Below, one piece after another: positions 1-6,975 of a stretch of DNA of 41,959 bases. The translations under genes and the position numbers were made by a program. The stretch is from Vibrio ichthyoenteri ATCC 700023 (lineage in GTDB: Bacteria; Pseudomonadota; Gammaproteobacteria; Enterobacterales; Vibrionaceae), in contig NZ_AFWF01000294.1 of NCBI RefSeq assembly GCF_000222605.1, forward strand, positions 1-41,959. The letters run 5' to 3'. How positions within the stretch are numbered: the stretch's first letter is position 1; every line of letters begins with the position of its first letter. The notes beneath the pieces were generated by a model, which was given only the letters and a program-made list of their open reading frames with translations, did not search any database and was not told the origin of the DNA.

Positions 1-709
1 TGTTTAACGTTGGGTAATCCGCATCAATATCATGGCGCATTGTGTCGGCTTCTTCACCTTTAAAATGAACGGTGATTTTAGTTTTTGCGTAACCTTGGCC
101 GCGTCCAATCTCTAGCGCTTCCATGATTGATTTTTCGTTGTATTGCGTCAGCGTTAAGATCTCGCCGTCTTCAAAATGATTTGACTCACTCCAAACCACC
201 TCGATTTTTTCGATCACTTTTTCTTCATCAAAATCATTGAATGATTCAATGGTTGCCAGCTCAACAGGCTCAATCGTTTCTAGCTCTACAGCTTCCGCTT
301 CGATTTCTTCACTCTCGACAGCATCAAACGTTAAAACAATGTCATCAGAGAAATGGTAAGGGCAATCTGAAAAACGCACTTTAGTAAGGACACCATCAAA
401 CACCGTCACATAGATTTCTAGATCGCTGTATTCCTTTTCATACCAAGTCCAGAAAAAATCCACGTCTACGACTTTTGGCTCGTTATTATTCCAGCAATCA
501 TCCATCCCCATAGATTGAGTTTTCAGCACAATTTTAGTCGCCACGGACAACAACATAGCAATTTTATTTTTCGCGTTCTTACGAAGTTTACCTGCTTTAA
601 AGCTCTTGAGAATTTCAGCTTTGGCAGTTGTCTTCGACTCCAAGTTCGAGAACTTGGTCGCTTGCTGCTGATTAGTGATTGTTGAGTGGATTGCAGTCGA
701 GTGTGTCAT
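1..709 (-). CDS. LPD25-like plasmid protein, C-terminus beyond window
   Basis: The frame opens at an ATG at 707-709 and runs off the left edge, giving 236 codons. An AGGA lies about 10 nt before the ATG. The N-terminal half is Lys/Thr-rich and then contains two Trp and many acidic residues; residues 125-165 are strongly Glu-rich. The last 60 residues, with VVWSES, an acidic turn, GRGQGYAKTKITVHF and a Met-Arg-His-Asp run, look like the LPD25 domain that I know from large polyvalent proteins of plasmids and phages. That assignment is from memory of the pattern and is moderate. No catalytic motif is visible. A large inverted repeat (766-840) lies just upstream and may hold its promoter or operator. 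Confidence 0.6.
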   Translation of the reverse strand, partial: MTHSTAIHSTITNQQQATKFSNLESKTTAKAEILKSFKAGKLRKNAKNKIAMLLSVATKIVLKTQSMGMDDCWNNNEPKVVDVDFFWTWYEKEYSDLEIYVTVFDGVLTKVRFSDCPYHFSDDIVLTFDAVESEEIEAEAVELETIEPVELATIESFNDFDEEKVIEKIEVVWSESNHFEDGEILTLTQYNEKSIMEALEIGRGQGYAKTKITVHFKGEEADTMRHDIDADYPTLN

Positions 710-1324
710 GGCAGTGATTCCTATGTTTAGTGAGTTTTCATCTTCGTTGTCGCCTGACTGTCCACTCCTCAAACATGGTTCTTATCTGCAAGGGCGCGAA
801 GCGTTTATATACCCTTGCAGATAAGGAGCTGATTTGAGGATGGTTACAGGAAGACGCGAGAACGGGGGTGAACAACTCACGCATAGACATAGGATGAACG
901 ACATGGCACATGAGACGGCAAGCCGCGATTACAAGCACTTATCAGAAGAAAGTGAAATGCTTTGTGAACGCTCCGAAGGAGTGGGAATGCTCTAGCGAAG
1001 CGCGCCGCTTCAGGCGCATAGCGTAGTTGCGTTAGGGATTGTGTTGTCAGGAACTTAAACGAACAGAGCCGGCTAATGCCAAGTGAAGCATGAACCTGGT
1101 ATAAGCCAGCTCGTATTGAGTTAAGTTATCGAAACGAGGCGAAGCCGAAAAGCCCGACCGCTTTAGCGGTAACGCCCAATGCTTAAAGCGATTAGGTAAT
1201 AATCAAATAGAATTGTTGAATAAACAAAAAGATAGAGCGTAGAGCAGAAAGGCACTAGAATGGCGCAGGGTGCTTTTGGTGATTTACCGAAAGCAATTCC
1301 AAGTTTTTGCGGACGGTAAATATC
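710..1324. other. Non-coding stretch between LPD25-like gene and hok locus
   Basis: No ORF here has a convincing start, ribosome site or recognisable product. Apart from the inverted repeat at 766-840 and a short hairpin around 1157-1170 (ACCGC/GCGGT), I see no organised structure. It probably holds the promoter of the minus-strand gene ending at 709 and, near its right end, the promoter of the hok mRNA. Confidence 0.5.
766..840. repeat. Compound inverted repeat upstream of LPD25-like gene
   Basis: A perfect 14-bp inverted repeat (CTTATCTGCAAGGG at 781-794 against 812-825) is nested inside an outer 8-bp pair (TCCTCAAA at 766-773 against 833-840). The inner loop is 17 bp. There is no T-run, so it is not an obvious terminator. 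It could be an operator, a cruciform or a recombination remnant. Confidence 0.6.
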
Positions 1325-1377
1325 AAAAAACCCCGAAAGTTGTTTAAAACTAACGAGGTTTAGAGATGTTTCCAACA
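1325..1377 (-). ncRNA. sok: Sok-like antisense RNA of the hok locus
   Basis: The minus strand carries a promoter (1384-1412) followed by about 50 nt that end in a strong intrinsic terminator: AAACCTCG pairs with CGGGGTTT, an inner AGTT pairs with AACT, and a T-run follows (complement of A1325-1330). The transcript would cover the start and ribosome site of the mok-like frame at 1366, exactly where Sok acts in R1: it blocks mok translation and so the coupled hok translation. The ends are estimated from the promoter and terminator, not measured. Confidence 0.72.
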
Positions 1378-1458
1378 AGACAAATCTTAGCCTCTATTGA
1401 GATTCAAATCAAGGAGGCAAGAGTATGCCAAGAAATAAAACCGCCCTACTGGGCTTAA
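1366..1458 (+). CDS. mok: Mok-like leader frame overlapping hok
   Basis: A 30-codon frame starts at ATG 1366, with ACGAGG about 8 nt before it, and ends at TAA 1456-1458, inside the hok gene in a different frame. In hok/sok loci, translation of mok is required for hok translation and is the real target of Sok RNA. Its position, the overlap past the hok start, and the antisense RNA covering its start all fit that role. The peptide itself shows no domain. Confidence 0.6.
   Translation: MFPTRQILASIEIQIKEARVCQEIKPPYWA
1384..1412 (-). promoter_or_regulatory. Promoter of Sok-like RNA
   Basis: On the minus strand the -35 is TTGATT (1407-1412), the spacer is exactly 17 bp and the -10 is TAAGAT (1384-1389). 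Each hexamer matches the consensus at four positions. The expected start is near 1376-1378, inside the beginning of the mok-like frame. Confidence 0.6.
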
Positions 1459-1577
1459 TTGTTATTTGTTTAACGATTCTGTGTTTCACATGGATGACGA
1501 GAGGCACACTTTGTGAGCTTCACTTCAAGGATGGAAACTCGGTGATTTCAGCAACGCTTGCCTACGAATCGAGATAG
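1425..1577 (+). CDS. hok: Hok/Gef family toxin
   Basis: This 50-aa protein matches the Hok/Gef plan throughout: a short basic N-terminus, one membrane segment (about residues 8-25) ending in TWMTRG, then LCEL, a basic or acidic stretch with DGN, and a C-terminus ending LAYESR, like the MAYES end of Hok. Hok inserts in the inner membrane and collapses the membrane potential in plasmid-free daughter cells. A good SD (AAGGAGG at 1411-1417) precedes the ATG. Together with the Mok frame and Sok RNA this is a complete type I post-segregational killing locus. Both Cys residues of the family are present. The gene is short enough to be missed by routine calling. Confidence 0.9.
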   Translation: MPRNKTALLGLIVICLTILCFTWMTRGTLCELHFKDGNSVISATLAYESR

Positions 1578-1585
1578 TAGCTGAA

Positions 1586-1614
1586 CAAGGTGGGGATTGT
1601 GAATCCCCACCTTG
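1586..1614 (+). terminator. Hairpin downstream of hok
   Basis: A perfect 13-bp stem (CAAGGTGGGGATT with its complement, loop GTG) starts 9 bp after the hok stop and is followed by a loosely T-rich tract (ATTTAGTTTTGTTT). It is probably the hok mRNA terminator, or the structured 3' end that gives Hok mRNA its stability. Confidence 0.7.
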
Positions 1615-1670
1615 ATTTAGTTTTGTTTGTGACGACCATAAGCACCCATGTTTGTGTTGTGATAGTTATG

Positions 1671-1699
1671 ACGGCGAAAAGTCCTAGACCTTTCGCCGT
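1671..1699. repeat. Hairpin in leader of the 69-aa gene
   Basis: ACGGCGAAA and a following GTC pair with GAC and TTTCGCCGT, giving a 13-bp stem with one wobble or mismatch and a CTA loop. No T-run follows. It lies 40 bp before the next gene and could be an mRNA leader structure. Confidence 0.45.
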
Positions 1700-1739
1700 T
1701 ATCATTTCAGGTGAGAAAAACAGGTAAGGAACGGAAGCA

Positions 1740-1949
1740 ATGTCCTCATTTCAGATCATTTTCAAAGATGTAGAAGAGAAAGAATTAAGCAAGGAAGTTG
1801 TTTTTATGAAAGGCTTAGGTGCAGCGAAGCGCTCAGCTAAAGCGACAGCGCCAGCGAACGTATACAAAATAGAGATAACCGACCTGATGGGGAAAGAGTT
1901 AACGCACATCACGTTAGGTCAATCCAGCAAATGGCACGATGCTATTTAG
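1740..1949 (+). CDS. Hypothetical protein, 69 aa
   Basis: I do not recognise a family. The frame has a good ribosome site (AAGGAACGG about 8 nt before ATG). The protein begins with a strand-like segment (SFQIIFKDV), has a basic Ala/Lys-rich middle (GLGAAKRSAKATAPA) and ends with another strand-rich part (VYKIEITDLMGKEL). The gene converges with the next minus-strand gene and overlaps its 3' end by 8 bp. It looks like a small single-domain plasmid accessory protein. There are no membrane segments or catalytic motifs. Confidence 0.5.
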   Translation: MSSFQIIFKDVEEKELSKEVVFMKGLGAAKRSAKATAPANVYKIEITDLMGKELTHITLGQSSKWHDAI

Positions 1950-2220
1950 CAAGTTGCTTTTCGAGGACTTCACGCATACGCCAGTATTCATCAAAGCTCA
2001 ACGGGTCAGGTGTATCGAGCACAGATTCACATATGAACTGCTTGGCTGGCTCCAATTTGATATTTAGATATTGCTGAGTAACAAATAGGAGTTTGGAATA
2101 ACTTGGCTTGTTAAGCACAAGCGGTTTTTTCCCTTTCACTCTGACCTCAAAGCGTTCGATGACATAATCATCCTCGCCAGCGTCAAGACAAACCCAATCG
2201 TCAAATTCCAATAGCAGCAT
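1942..2220 (-). CDS. Hypothetical protein, 92 aa
   Basis: Unknown family. I chose ATG 2220; a TTG four codons earlier (2232) is in frame but has no ribosome site. The protein is acidic at the N-terminus (EFDDWVCLDAGEDDY), has a basic beta-like middle (VRVKGKKPLVL), and ends in a helix (FDEYWRMREVLEKQL). It contains no transmembrane segment. It converges with the 69-aa gene, their ends overlapping by 8 bp, and the region upstream contains no partner gene on this strand. Confidence 0.5.
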   Translation of the reverse strand: MLLLEFDDWVCLDAGEDDYVIERFEVRVKGKKPLVLNKPSYSKLLFVTQQYLNIKLEPAKQFICESVLDTPDPLSFDEYWRMREVLEKQLAK

Positions 2221-2232
2221 CTCAGTAAGCAA

Positions 2233-2628
2233 AATCGAGGCACATCATACACCGCTAGGTGATAATCCATCTAGTAGAGCGTCAATTAGCCATGTGATCG
2301 CATGGTGGTCACGCGCCACATGATCGCTAGATAACTCGCTTTTGCCCCAAAGCGGCCTAGAGTAGAAGCTTACCGCATTCTTATTAACGTGTATTTCCCC
2401 TACAAAAAATTATCCGAACGAGTTGGCAAATCAGTATCCTATTATTAGGCATCTTCTTGCTCATAAGCAATTATGGCATAATGGTTAAACACAACTAGCA
2501 TGATACAAATCCCTGAAAACGTCACAGTTTGGTGACGTTCAGTCGTTGTGGCTGAGCCTCTACGGCTAAAGCAGCCCTTGTTGTCTGCGTTATGTATTTC
2601 CCTTAGTAAGAATTTAGATTGAGCGATT
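2233..2628. other. Non-coding leader upstream of TIR gene
   Basis: No gene is supported here. A 12-mer AACTCGCTTTTG at 2333-2344 recurs at 6046 beside the second copy of the 62-bp direct repeat. An inverted repeat (AACGTCACAG/TGGTGACGTT, about 2518-2540) may be an operator. The promoter of the TIR gene should lie here. Confidence 0.45.
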
Positions 2629-3555
2629 ATGAACGGATTAGAAAAAATCGAGTTCCTTGAAAAGTTAGGTTTAGAGCTGCAATCAAGAATGACATTCGAT
2701 GAAATAGATATGTATTTTTCTGGACACAAAATTGACAAAAAGAGTATGCAGCCAAATACGAATAGCAAAAGGCTCTACGCTAAAGATGTGCTTTCAACGG
2801 TTAGCGATGAAGTGCTATTTAAAATTTCTAGTGAGTTAGGAGTTGACTCTCCAAATGCGGCTAAAATAGTGGAAGACGCAACATTCTGGAAAGCGGGTCA
2901 CTTTCGTTTGTTTTTAAGCCACTTAGCTTCATTTAAAATAAAGACATCTAAGCTTCAATCGGCGCTCAGACGTTATGCTATTTCGAGTTTTGTAGCTCAT
3001 GAAGATATTGAGCCTACGAAAGAGTGGCAAAATGAAATTGAAGCTGGATTGCGCACAATGGATGCTTTAGCAGCGATCTTAATGGACGGTTTCAAAGAGA
3101 GTAATTGGTGCGATCAAGAAGTAGGCGTTGCCGTTGGCCGTGATGTGTTGATTATCCCTGTTAGAAAAGGGTTGGACCCTTATGGTTTCATAGGAAAATA
3201 TCAAGGGATACAAGCCAACAATAAATCAGTAGCAGAAGTGGCAGAAGCTATTTTTAGAACTTTAGTAAAATCTCCAAAAACCAACACAAAAATCATTTCA
3301 GCTCTGTCAAACTCAATTATTCAAGCGAATGATATTGAAGATGCACTTGATAAAGTCAATGTAATAAAGTCTCTTGATAGTATTTCGCCTGAAGTTCTTG
3401 AGAACTTAAAGCAGCAAATTTTGGACAACAAAATACTAGTTGAATCAACGGATTTCATTAATACACTTAATAATATGCTAGCAAAGTTTAAATCTCCAAA
3501 ATTTGTAATACAATCGCAACCAACCCCTGAGGATTGGGGCGATGTACCGTTTTAG
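2629..3555 (+). CDS. TIR-domain protein (predicted NADase-type defence effector)
   Basis: Residues 92-205 carry a TIR fold signature: FRLFLSHLASFK (strand A), an acidic turn with AHEDIEPTKEW (BB-loop region), then LAAILMDGFKESNWCDQEVGVAVG, where E164 in the WCDQE context is the expected catalytic Glu of NAD-cleaving TIR domains, and RDVLIIPV (following strand). Residues 1-90 are helical and acidic and look like an adaptor or sensing region. The last 100 residues are helical with no motif. Standalone bacterial TIR proteins often act in Thoeris-like or other abortive phage defence by NAD depletion. No ThsA-like partner is seen next to it. The N-terminal function is unknown. Confidence 0.8.
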   Translation: MNGLEKIEFLEKLGLELQSRMTFDEIDMYFSGHKIDKKSMQPNTNSKRLYAKDVLSTVSDEVLFKISSELGVDSPNAAKIVEDATFWKAGHFRLFLSHLASFKIKTSKLQSALRRYAISSFVAHEDIEPTKEWQNEIEAGLRTMDALAAILMDGFKESNWCDQEVGVAVGRDVLIIPVRKGLDPYGFIGKYQGIQANNKSVAEVAEAIFRTLVKSPKTNTKIISALSNSIIQANDIEDALDKVNVIKSLDSISPEVLENLKQQILDNKILVESTDFINTLNNMLAKFKSPKFVIQSQPTPEDWGDVPF

Positions 3556-3668
3556 ACGGTAGAGCCTTTGTCCGCGTCAGCAGCCAAAATTATCAAACAA
3601 TAAGGCTGCCTGCTTCTTTCTCCAAAATCTACATATTTGAGGCTAAAGGTTCTAAATTATTGCAGTTC

Positions 3669-3730
3669 AAAAGTGAGCTAGTTGACGCTATAAAGACAGA
3701 CTAGACCAGCGATAACATGCTTGATGCGCA
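3669..3730 (+). repeat. 62-bp direct repeat, copy A
   Basis: Matches 6061-6122 at about 54 of 62 positions by hand alignment, including a shared core GTTGACGCTAT and GACTAGACCAGCG. The two copies bracket the 128-aa gene and the HEPN gene. Confidence 0.8.
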
Positions 3731-3854
3731 CAAAGAGAGTTAACAACACTTAATTATTTCGATTTAATTGATTTTTATTTATATAACATCAACTTAGATA
3801 GAGCAATAGCATTACTCTCAACTATGCTTGGAGTTATACTGAAGGAGATAGATT

Positions 3855-4241
3855 ATGGTTCAAAACCAATCATCAGGTGCATCGGCGAATTACTGGGGTA
3901 GGAAAACAGCTCGTGCTATAGCTGATAAACTTGGGACTGCGATAACATCCAAAAACAGTAATGAATGCATGTATAGAGATTGCAAGGTTGTGATTAAGTG
4001 CGCCAAATTTGAAACAGATAGCGTTGGTGTTACATACAAAATGCTAGAGCGGTTGGATTATGTTATTGGGGCATTTGAACAGGATGAAAGTCACTTTAAA
4101 TTATTTCAAATTCCGGTTTCAATTTACGAATCTCATATGAGAGCGACTGCCTCTAAAGGAGCAGCGAAGGGGAAAGTAGGCATAGTTCGCCAAACCGTTT
4201 TTGAGGAGCACGGTGTCAGCTTAGGTTCTTTGACTATTTGA
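3855..4241 (+). CDS. Unknown 128-aa protein in defence patch
   Basis: No family recognised. A strong SD (GAAGGAGA) lies 8 nt before ATG, so it is very likely expressed. The N-terminus is NYWGRKTARAIADKLG; then a Cys-rich segment (ECMYRDCKVVIKCAKF) with a VVIK strand followed by residues that may form a nuclease-like hairpin; then a hydrophobic strand (DYVIGAFEQ) and a beta strand (FKLFQIPVSIY). The E..VVIK order faintly recalls PD-(D/E)XK cores but is too weak to claim. Its position between a TIR and a HEPN gene, inside the direct repeat pair, suggests a defence or accessory role. That is inference only. Confidence 0.6.
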   Translation: MVQNQSSGASANYWGRKTARAIADKLGTAITSKNSNECMYRDCKVVIKCAKFETDSVGVTYKMLERLDYVIGAFEQDESHFKLFQIPVSIYESHMRATASKGAAKGKVGIVRQTVFEEHGVSLGSLTI

Positions 4242-4483
4242 GATGCCGTATAAGTATTTAAGGCTTCAAGATACTTTTTCTAATCTTGTCGAAACGGTTA
4301 AGACTATATATCTAAATCGCTTTGCCCCATTGTGAGTTACAACTGCGTATTGTGATGAGGAAAGTAAGCCGACTCACCTAAGCGAAGAAGAGCCCAAGAG
4401 CTAATGACAAAATTTCCAAAGTGGAGGCCTAATCGGAACTAATACACCCAATTTAATGATTCACTACAATTTCAAGTTTTACT

Positions 4484-5863
4484 CTAATACAAGGGGGAAG
4501 ATAGGACTTCCTTATGCTCTATCATATCAAACGTATTCGATTTACTACCGATACGAAAGTAAAAGCGAGGCCCGGAGTATTTTAATACATTGAAAATTAA
4601 GTTATGAAAGAGGTTTAAGCATGATAGCACTCTATCTCTATCAACTTGTTGAGACGCCAAACTATCGTCCCTTACTTTAGGATGAGCACATTCATTTCTC
4701 ATTTTCGTCCACAACTTCTTTTCATCGATAGTAATGATACCTTCATTAAGCAAGAATTCTAGAGCTTTTGCAGCAGAGATATTTTTCCAGTATGAGACAC
4801 TACCTAACAGACGATCTTTATGCTTAGGCGATATATCCAAATCAGACACCAACGCCTTAATCTGTTTGATATCTTCTTCTAACTCTTCATCTTTAACATT
4901 CTTCTTGATGGCAGGAATAAAAATGTCATTCAACAAGCCCTCAATAGCTACTGACAAAGTAAGTGATGTTATAGCATTCTCTGACTGAAAAGCGTGCCAG
5001 ACCTGATTCCATTGAGAGTAAATGCTTTCGTAAACTTTTGGCGTAGTAGCTCTAAGGTCGAGTATCGATTTAAACAACTGGTAATGGCTTTCTTTATACT
5101 CTTTTTCTGCAACGGAACTTACCATAGGGTTAGATGAACGTTTGTGTTTGTAACTATTATCAATGCTATGAATTGTCGTCGTATTTTCCGCACCATTTCT
5201 TCTTATCGTGATATAAGGTTGAGGCATTACTCCTCCACTGAAACCTATATAGAACAGTAAGCACTCTAATACACGATTAGTGTCAAATTCACCAGTCGCA
5301 TTTACCGACACATAGCCATCTTTTTTTACCATAGAAATGGATACATCATCAGATTTAATAACTGTTTCGTTCCAACTTGACGAACTTGAACCTAATGTTG
5401 AAGATTCTGAGTTCATTTTATTAGTGGGGATATCGAAGTATTCTGAAAACTCAAAGTGTAGATAGTTTGGTTTATCCGAATAGTTCTCTAACTCACTAGC
5501 ACTGGATATGTCCGACAAAAATATATACATACAGCTCGAAGCACGGCTAGTATTCATATTGATTGTAATAGAAAAACCACTAGATATGAAAATGTCGCCA
5601 TCTAGTGATTCGACTTCAAGGAATAGTTTTTGTTCTTCAAGCAACGTATCTTCAGGTATTTTTTGGTTAAAAAGCACATTCGGCAGGTTCTCGGATTTGG
5701 TGCATATGAACTCCAAATATAAACAACCATTAAGGTTTATTTTAATCGTTCCGTGGCCAGATAACTGGATACCTGTTTGTATTTTTTGCCATACTTTCAC
5801 ACGAGTACAATGCAATACAAAATCACCAGTACGAATAGCTGGTTTCTGATTGTCGATAAACAT
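4484..5863 (-). CDS. ApeA-like HEPN protein (predicted abortive-infection RNase)
   Basis: 459 aa, with SD AAGGAG 8 nt before ATG. Residues 1-230 are beta-rich with no transmembrane segment; a Ser-rich linker lies at 150-165. Residues 255-440 are helical and include ITSLTLSVAIEGLLND and, at 389-394, RNECAH, which fits the RNxxxH (Rx4-6H) active-site motif of HEPN RNases. The architecture (large beta-rich N-terminal region plus C-terminal HEPN) and length resemble ApeA anti-phage proteins; I have not been able to run a profile. In such systems the HEPN domain cleaves RNA after infection is sensed. The gene is monocistronic and convergent with the 128-aa gene. Confidence 0.7.
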   Translation of the reverse strand: MFIDNQKPAIRTGDFVLHCTRVKVWQKIQTGIQLSGHGTIKINLNGCLYLEFICTKSENLPNVLFNQKIPEDTLLEEQKLFLEVESLDGDIFISSGFSITINMNTSRASSCMYIFLSDISSASELENYSDKPNYLHFEFSEYFDIPTNKMNSESSTLGSSSSSWNETVIKSDDVSISMVKKDGYVSVNATGEFDTNRVLECLLFYIGFSGGVMPQPYITIRRNGAENTTTIHSIDNSYKHKRSSNPMVSSVAEKEYKESHYQLFKSILDLRATTPKVYESIYSQWNQVWHAFQSENAITSLTLSVAIEGLLNDIFIPAIKKNVKDEELEEDIKQIKALVSDLDISPKHKDRLLGSVSYWKNISAAKALEFLLNEGIITIDEKKLWTKMRNECAHPKVRDDSLASQQVDRDRVLSCLNLFHNLIFNVLKYSGPRFYFRIGSKSNTFDMIEHKEVLSSPLY

Positions 5864-6045
5864 GAATTACTCCTTAAGAACCTGTATGCATTATACAATA
5901 TTTCAACCCGAAAAATCAGTGACTCGCCTTCGATGACTTTAAAGATTTCAAATCTAGTAACTTAAAATTTGAATATAGGCGTGGGTCGCTTTTACCCGTG
6001 AGTTCCCTTACTTACTTTCGGTTATCCTGTTTTAGCTGAGTGTGC

Positions 6046-6071
6046 AACTCGCTTTTGTCCAAAAGCGAGTT
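6046..6071. repeat. 12-bp perfect hairpin at repeat copy B
   Basis: AACTCGCTTTTG, a TC loop and CAAAAGCGAGTT. It overlaps the start of direct-repeat copy B. The left arm 12-mer also occurs at 2333-2344. Confidence 0.7.
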
Positions 6072-6122
6072 AGTTGACGCTATGAAGACTGACTAGACCA
6101 GCGTAAACATACTTGATGTGCA
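6061..6122 (+). repeat. 62-bp direct repeat, copy B
   Basis: Second copy of the repeat at 3669-3730, same orientation, about 87 percent identical by hand. The flanks of the two copies are unrelated apart from A/G-rich edges, so the repeat ends look real. Confidence 0.8.
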
Positions 6123-6232
6123 TCGCATTCAGAATTGGCAACATAGCAACCTGATTGCACATTGGTTATTGTGCTTTTGTAGCGCCATTATGCAGACGCT
6201 ACGACTTACACAATTCTTCTTCACTTTGAAGC

Positions 6233-6258
6233 GCCCTCTTTTACAAGAGGGCTTTTTT
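6233..6258 (+). terminator. Intrinsic terminator without an upstream gene
   Basis: GCCCTCTT, loop TTAC, AAGAGGGC, then six T. This is a textbook plus-strand terminator. The nearest gene to the left is on the minus strand, so the transcript it ends is unknown and may be a small RNA. Confidence 0.8.
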
Positions 6259-6263
6259 ACGTC

Positions 6264-6285
6264 TTAATCGTACGCATACGATTAA
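6264..6285. promoter_or_regulatory. Palindrome TTAATCGTA-CGCA-TACGATTAA
   Basis: Perfect 9-bp arms around a 4-bp centre. It looks like a dimer-binding operator. The bound protein is unknown. Confidence 0.45.
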
Positions 6286-6576
6286 GGAGGCAATTTTCAC
6301 CACGTTTTAGCCAACAGCAAGAAAACTGATCATTTTGAGGATTACGGGACGAGATCGAGCTGAAATGAAAACGCATCACAAGCGCTTAACATTTGGCGAA
6401 AAACTGTAATTAACTTTCAGAATGATTTCGAGGGTTCTTAGATAGGAAAGCCCCCACTTTCGTCACCTTGTAGCAAGGTCTGTTCCCTAAGCGGCAAAAG
6501 TAAGGGCAAAATTAGCTATTTAACGTAATAGGCATATGACGCACCAAAAAAAATTGTGCACCCATGCTATAAATAA

Positions 6577-6876
6577 TCATTCATCTACTAGAATGACTTT
6601 CATATCGCATTTGGTTAAAAATTCAATTTCAAAATCAACGTCAGCTTGAGTTGGTATTCGTGGGAATGAATAAAAAATAGCTGGCACAAATAATATTAAA
6701 CTTAAAATTACTCCCCACGAAACCCAATCTAAACCAGATATTGATACAGATAACAAATAAGAACCAAAGAAACCTAAACTAATATTGAGTAAAATGGTGG
6801 TCATAACCCATTCAATAAATTGTTTTTTCCAAGTTCTAATTCTAGTCTCAAGCTTTATAACATACCTTACATCCAT
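6577..6876 (-). CDS. Small inner-membrane protein, unknown
   Basis: About 99 aa from ATG 6876; a GTG at 6885 is also in frame. A basic N-terminus (RIRTWKKQ) is followed by two hydrophobic segments (roughly residues 24-46 and 52-70) and an acidic cytoplasmic-type tail (PTQADVDFEIEFL). By the positive-inside rule both ends are probably cytoplasmic. No family recognised. It lies 90 bp downstream of the membrane HTH gene on the same strand and may be cotranscribed with it. Confidence 0.55.
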   Translation of the reverse strand: MDVRYVIKLETRIRTWKKQFIEWVMTTILLNISLGFFGSYLLSVSISGLDWVSWGVILSLILFVPAIFYSFPRIPTQADVDFEIEFLTKCDMKVILVDE

Positions 6877-6975
6877 AAGAACCACATTAAATAAAGTTAA
6901 CTACCTAAAATAAATTCCAACTAATAACTTACGTAAAGTTGGAATGTTTAGTTTATTAAATAGCATAAGAAAATA

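Larger units (their letters stand above)
5864..6576. other. Non-coding stretch with hairpins and direct-repeat copy B
   Basis: No protein gene is supported. It holds the promoter side of the HEPN gene, a perfect 12-bp hairpin (6046-6071), repeat copy B (6061-6122), a clear plus-strand terminator (6233-6258) with no gene in front of it, and a palindrome (6264-6285). Confidence 0.6.

Noticed and set aside
2233-2628. Minus-strand ORF before the TIR gene
   Set aside because: The frame at 2445-2768 overlaps the TIR start on the other strand and has no SD or family.
4734-5849. Plus-strand ORFs inside the HEPN gene
   Set aside because: They are antisense to a long coding frame with a clear SD and domain; no product is recognised.
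3669-6122. Integron attC sites for the direct repeat
   Set aside because: The copies lack attC core sites and the inverted-repeat layout; no integrase gene is seen.
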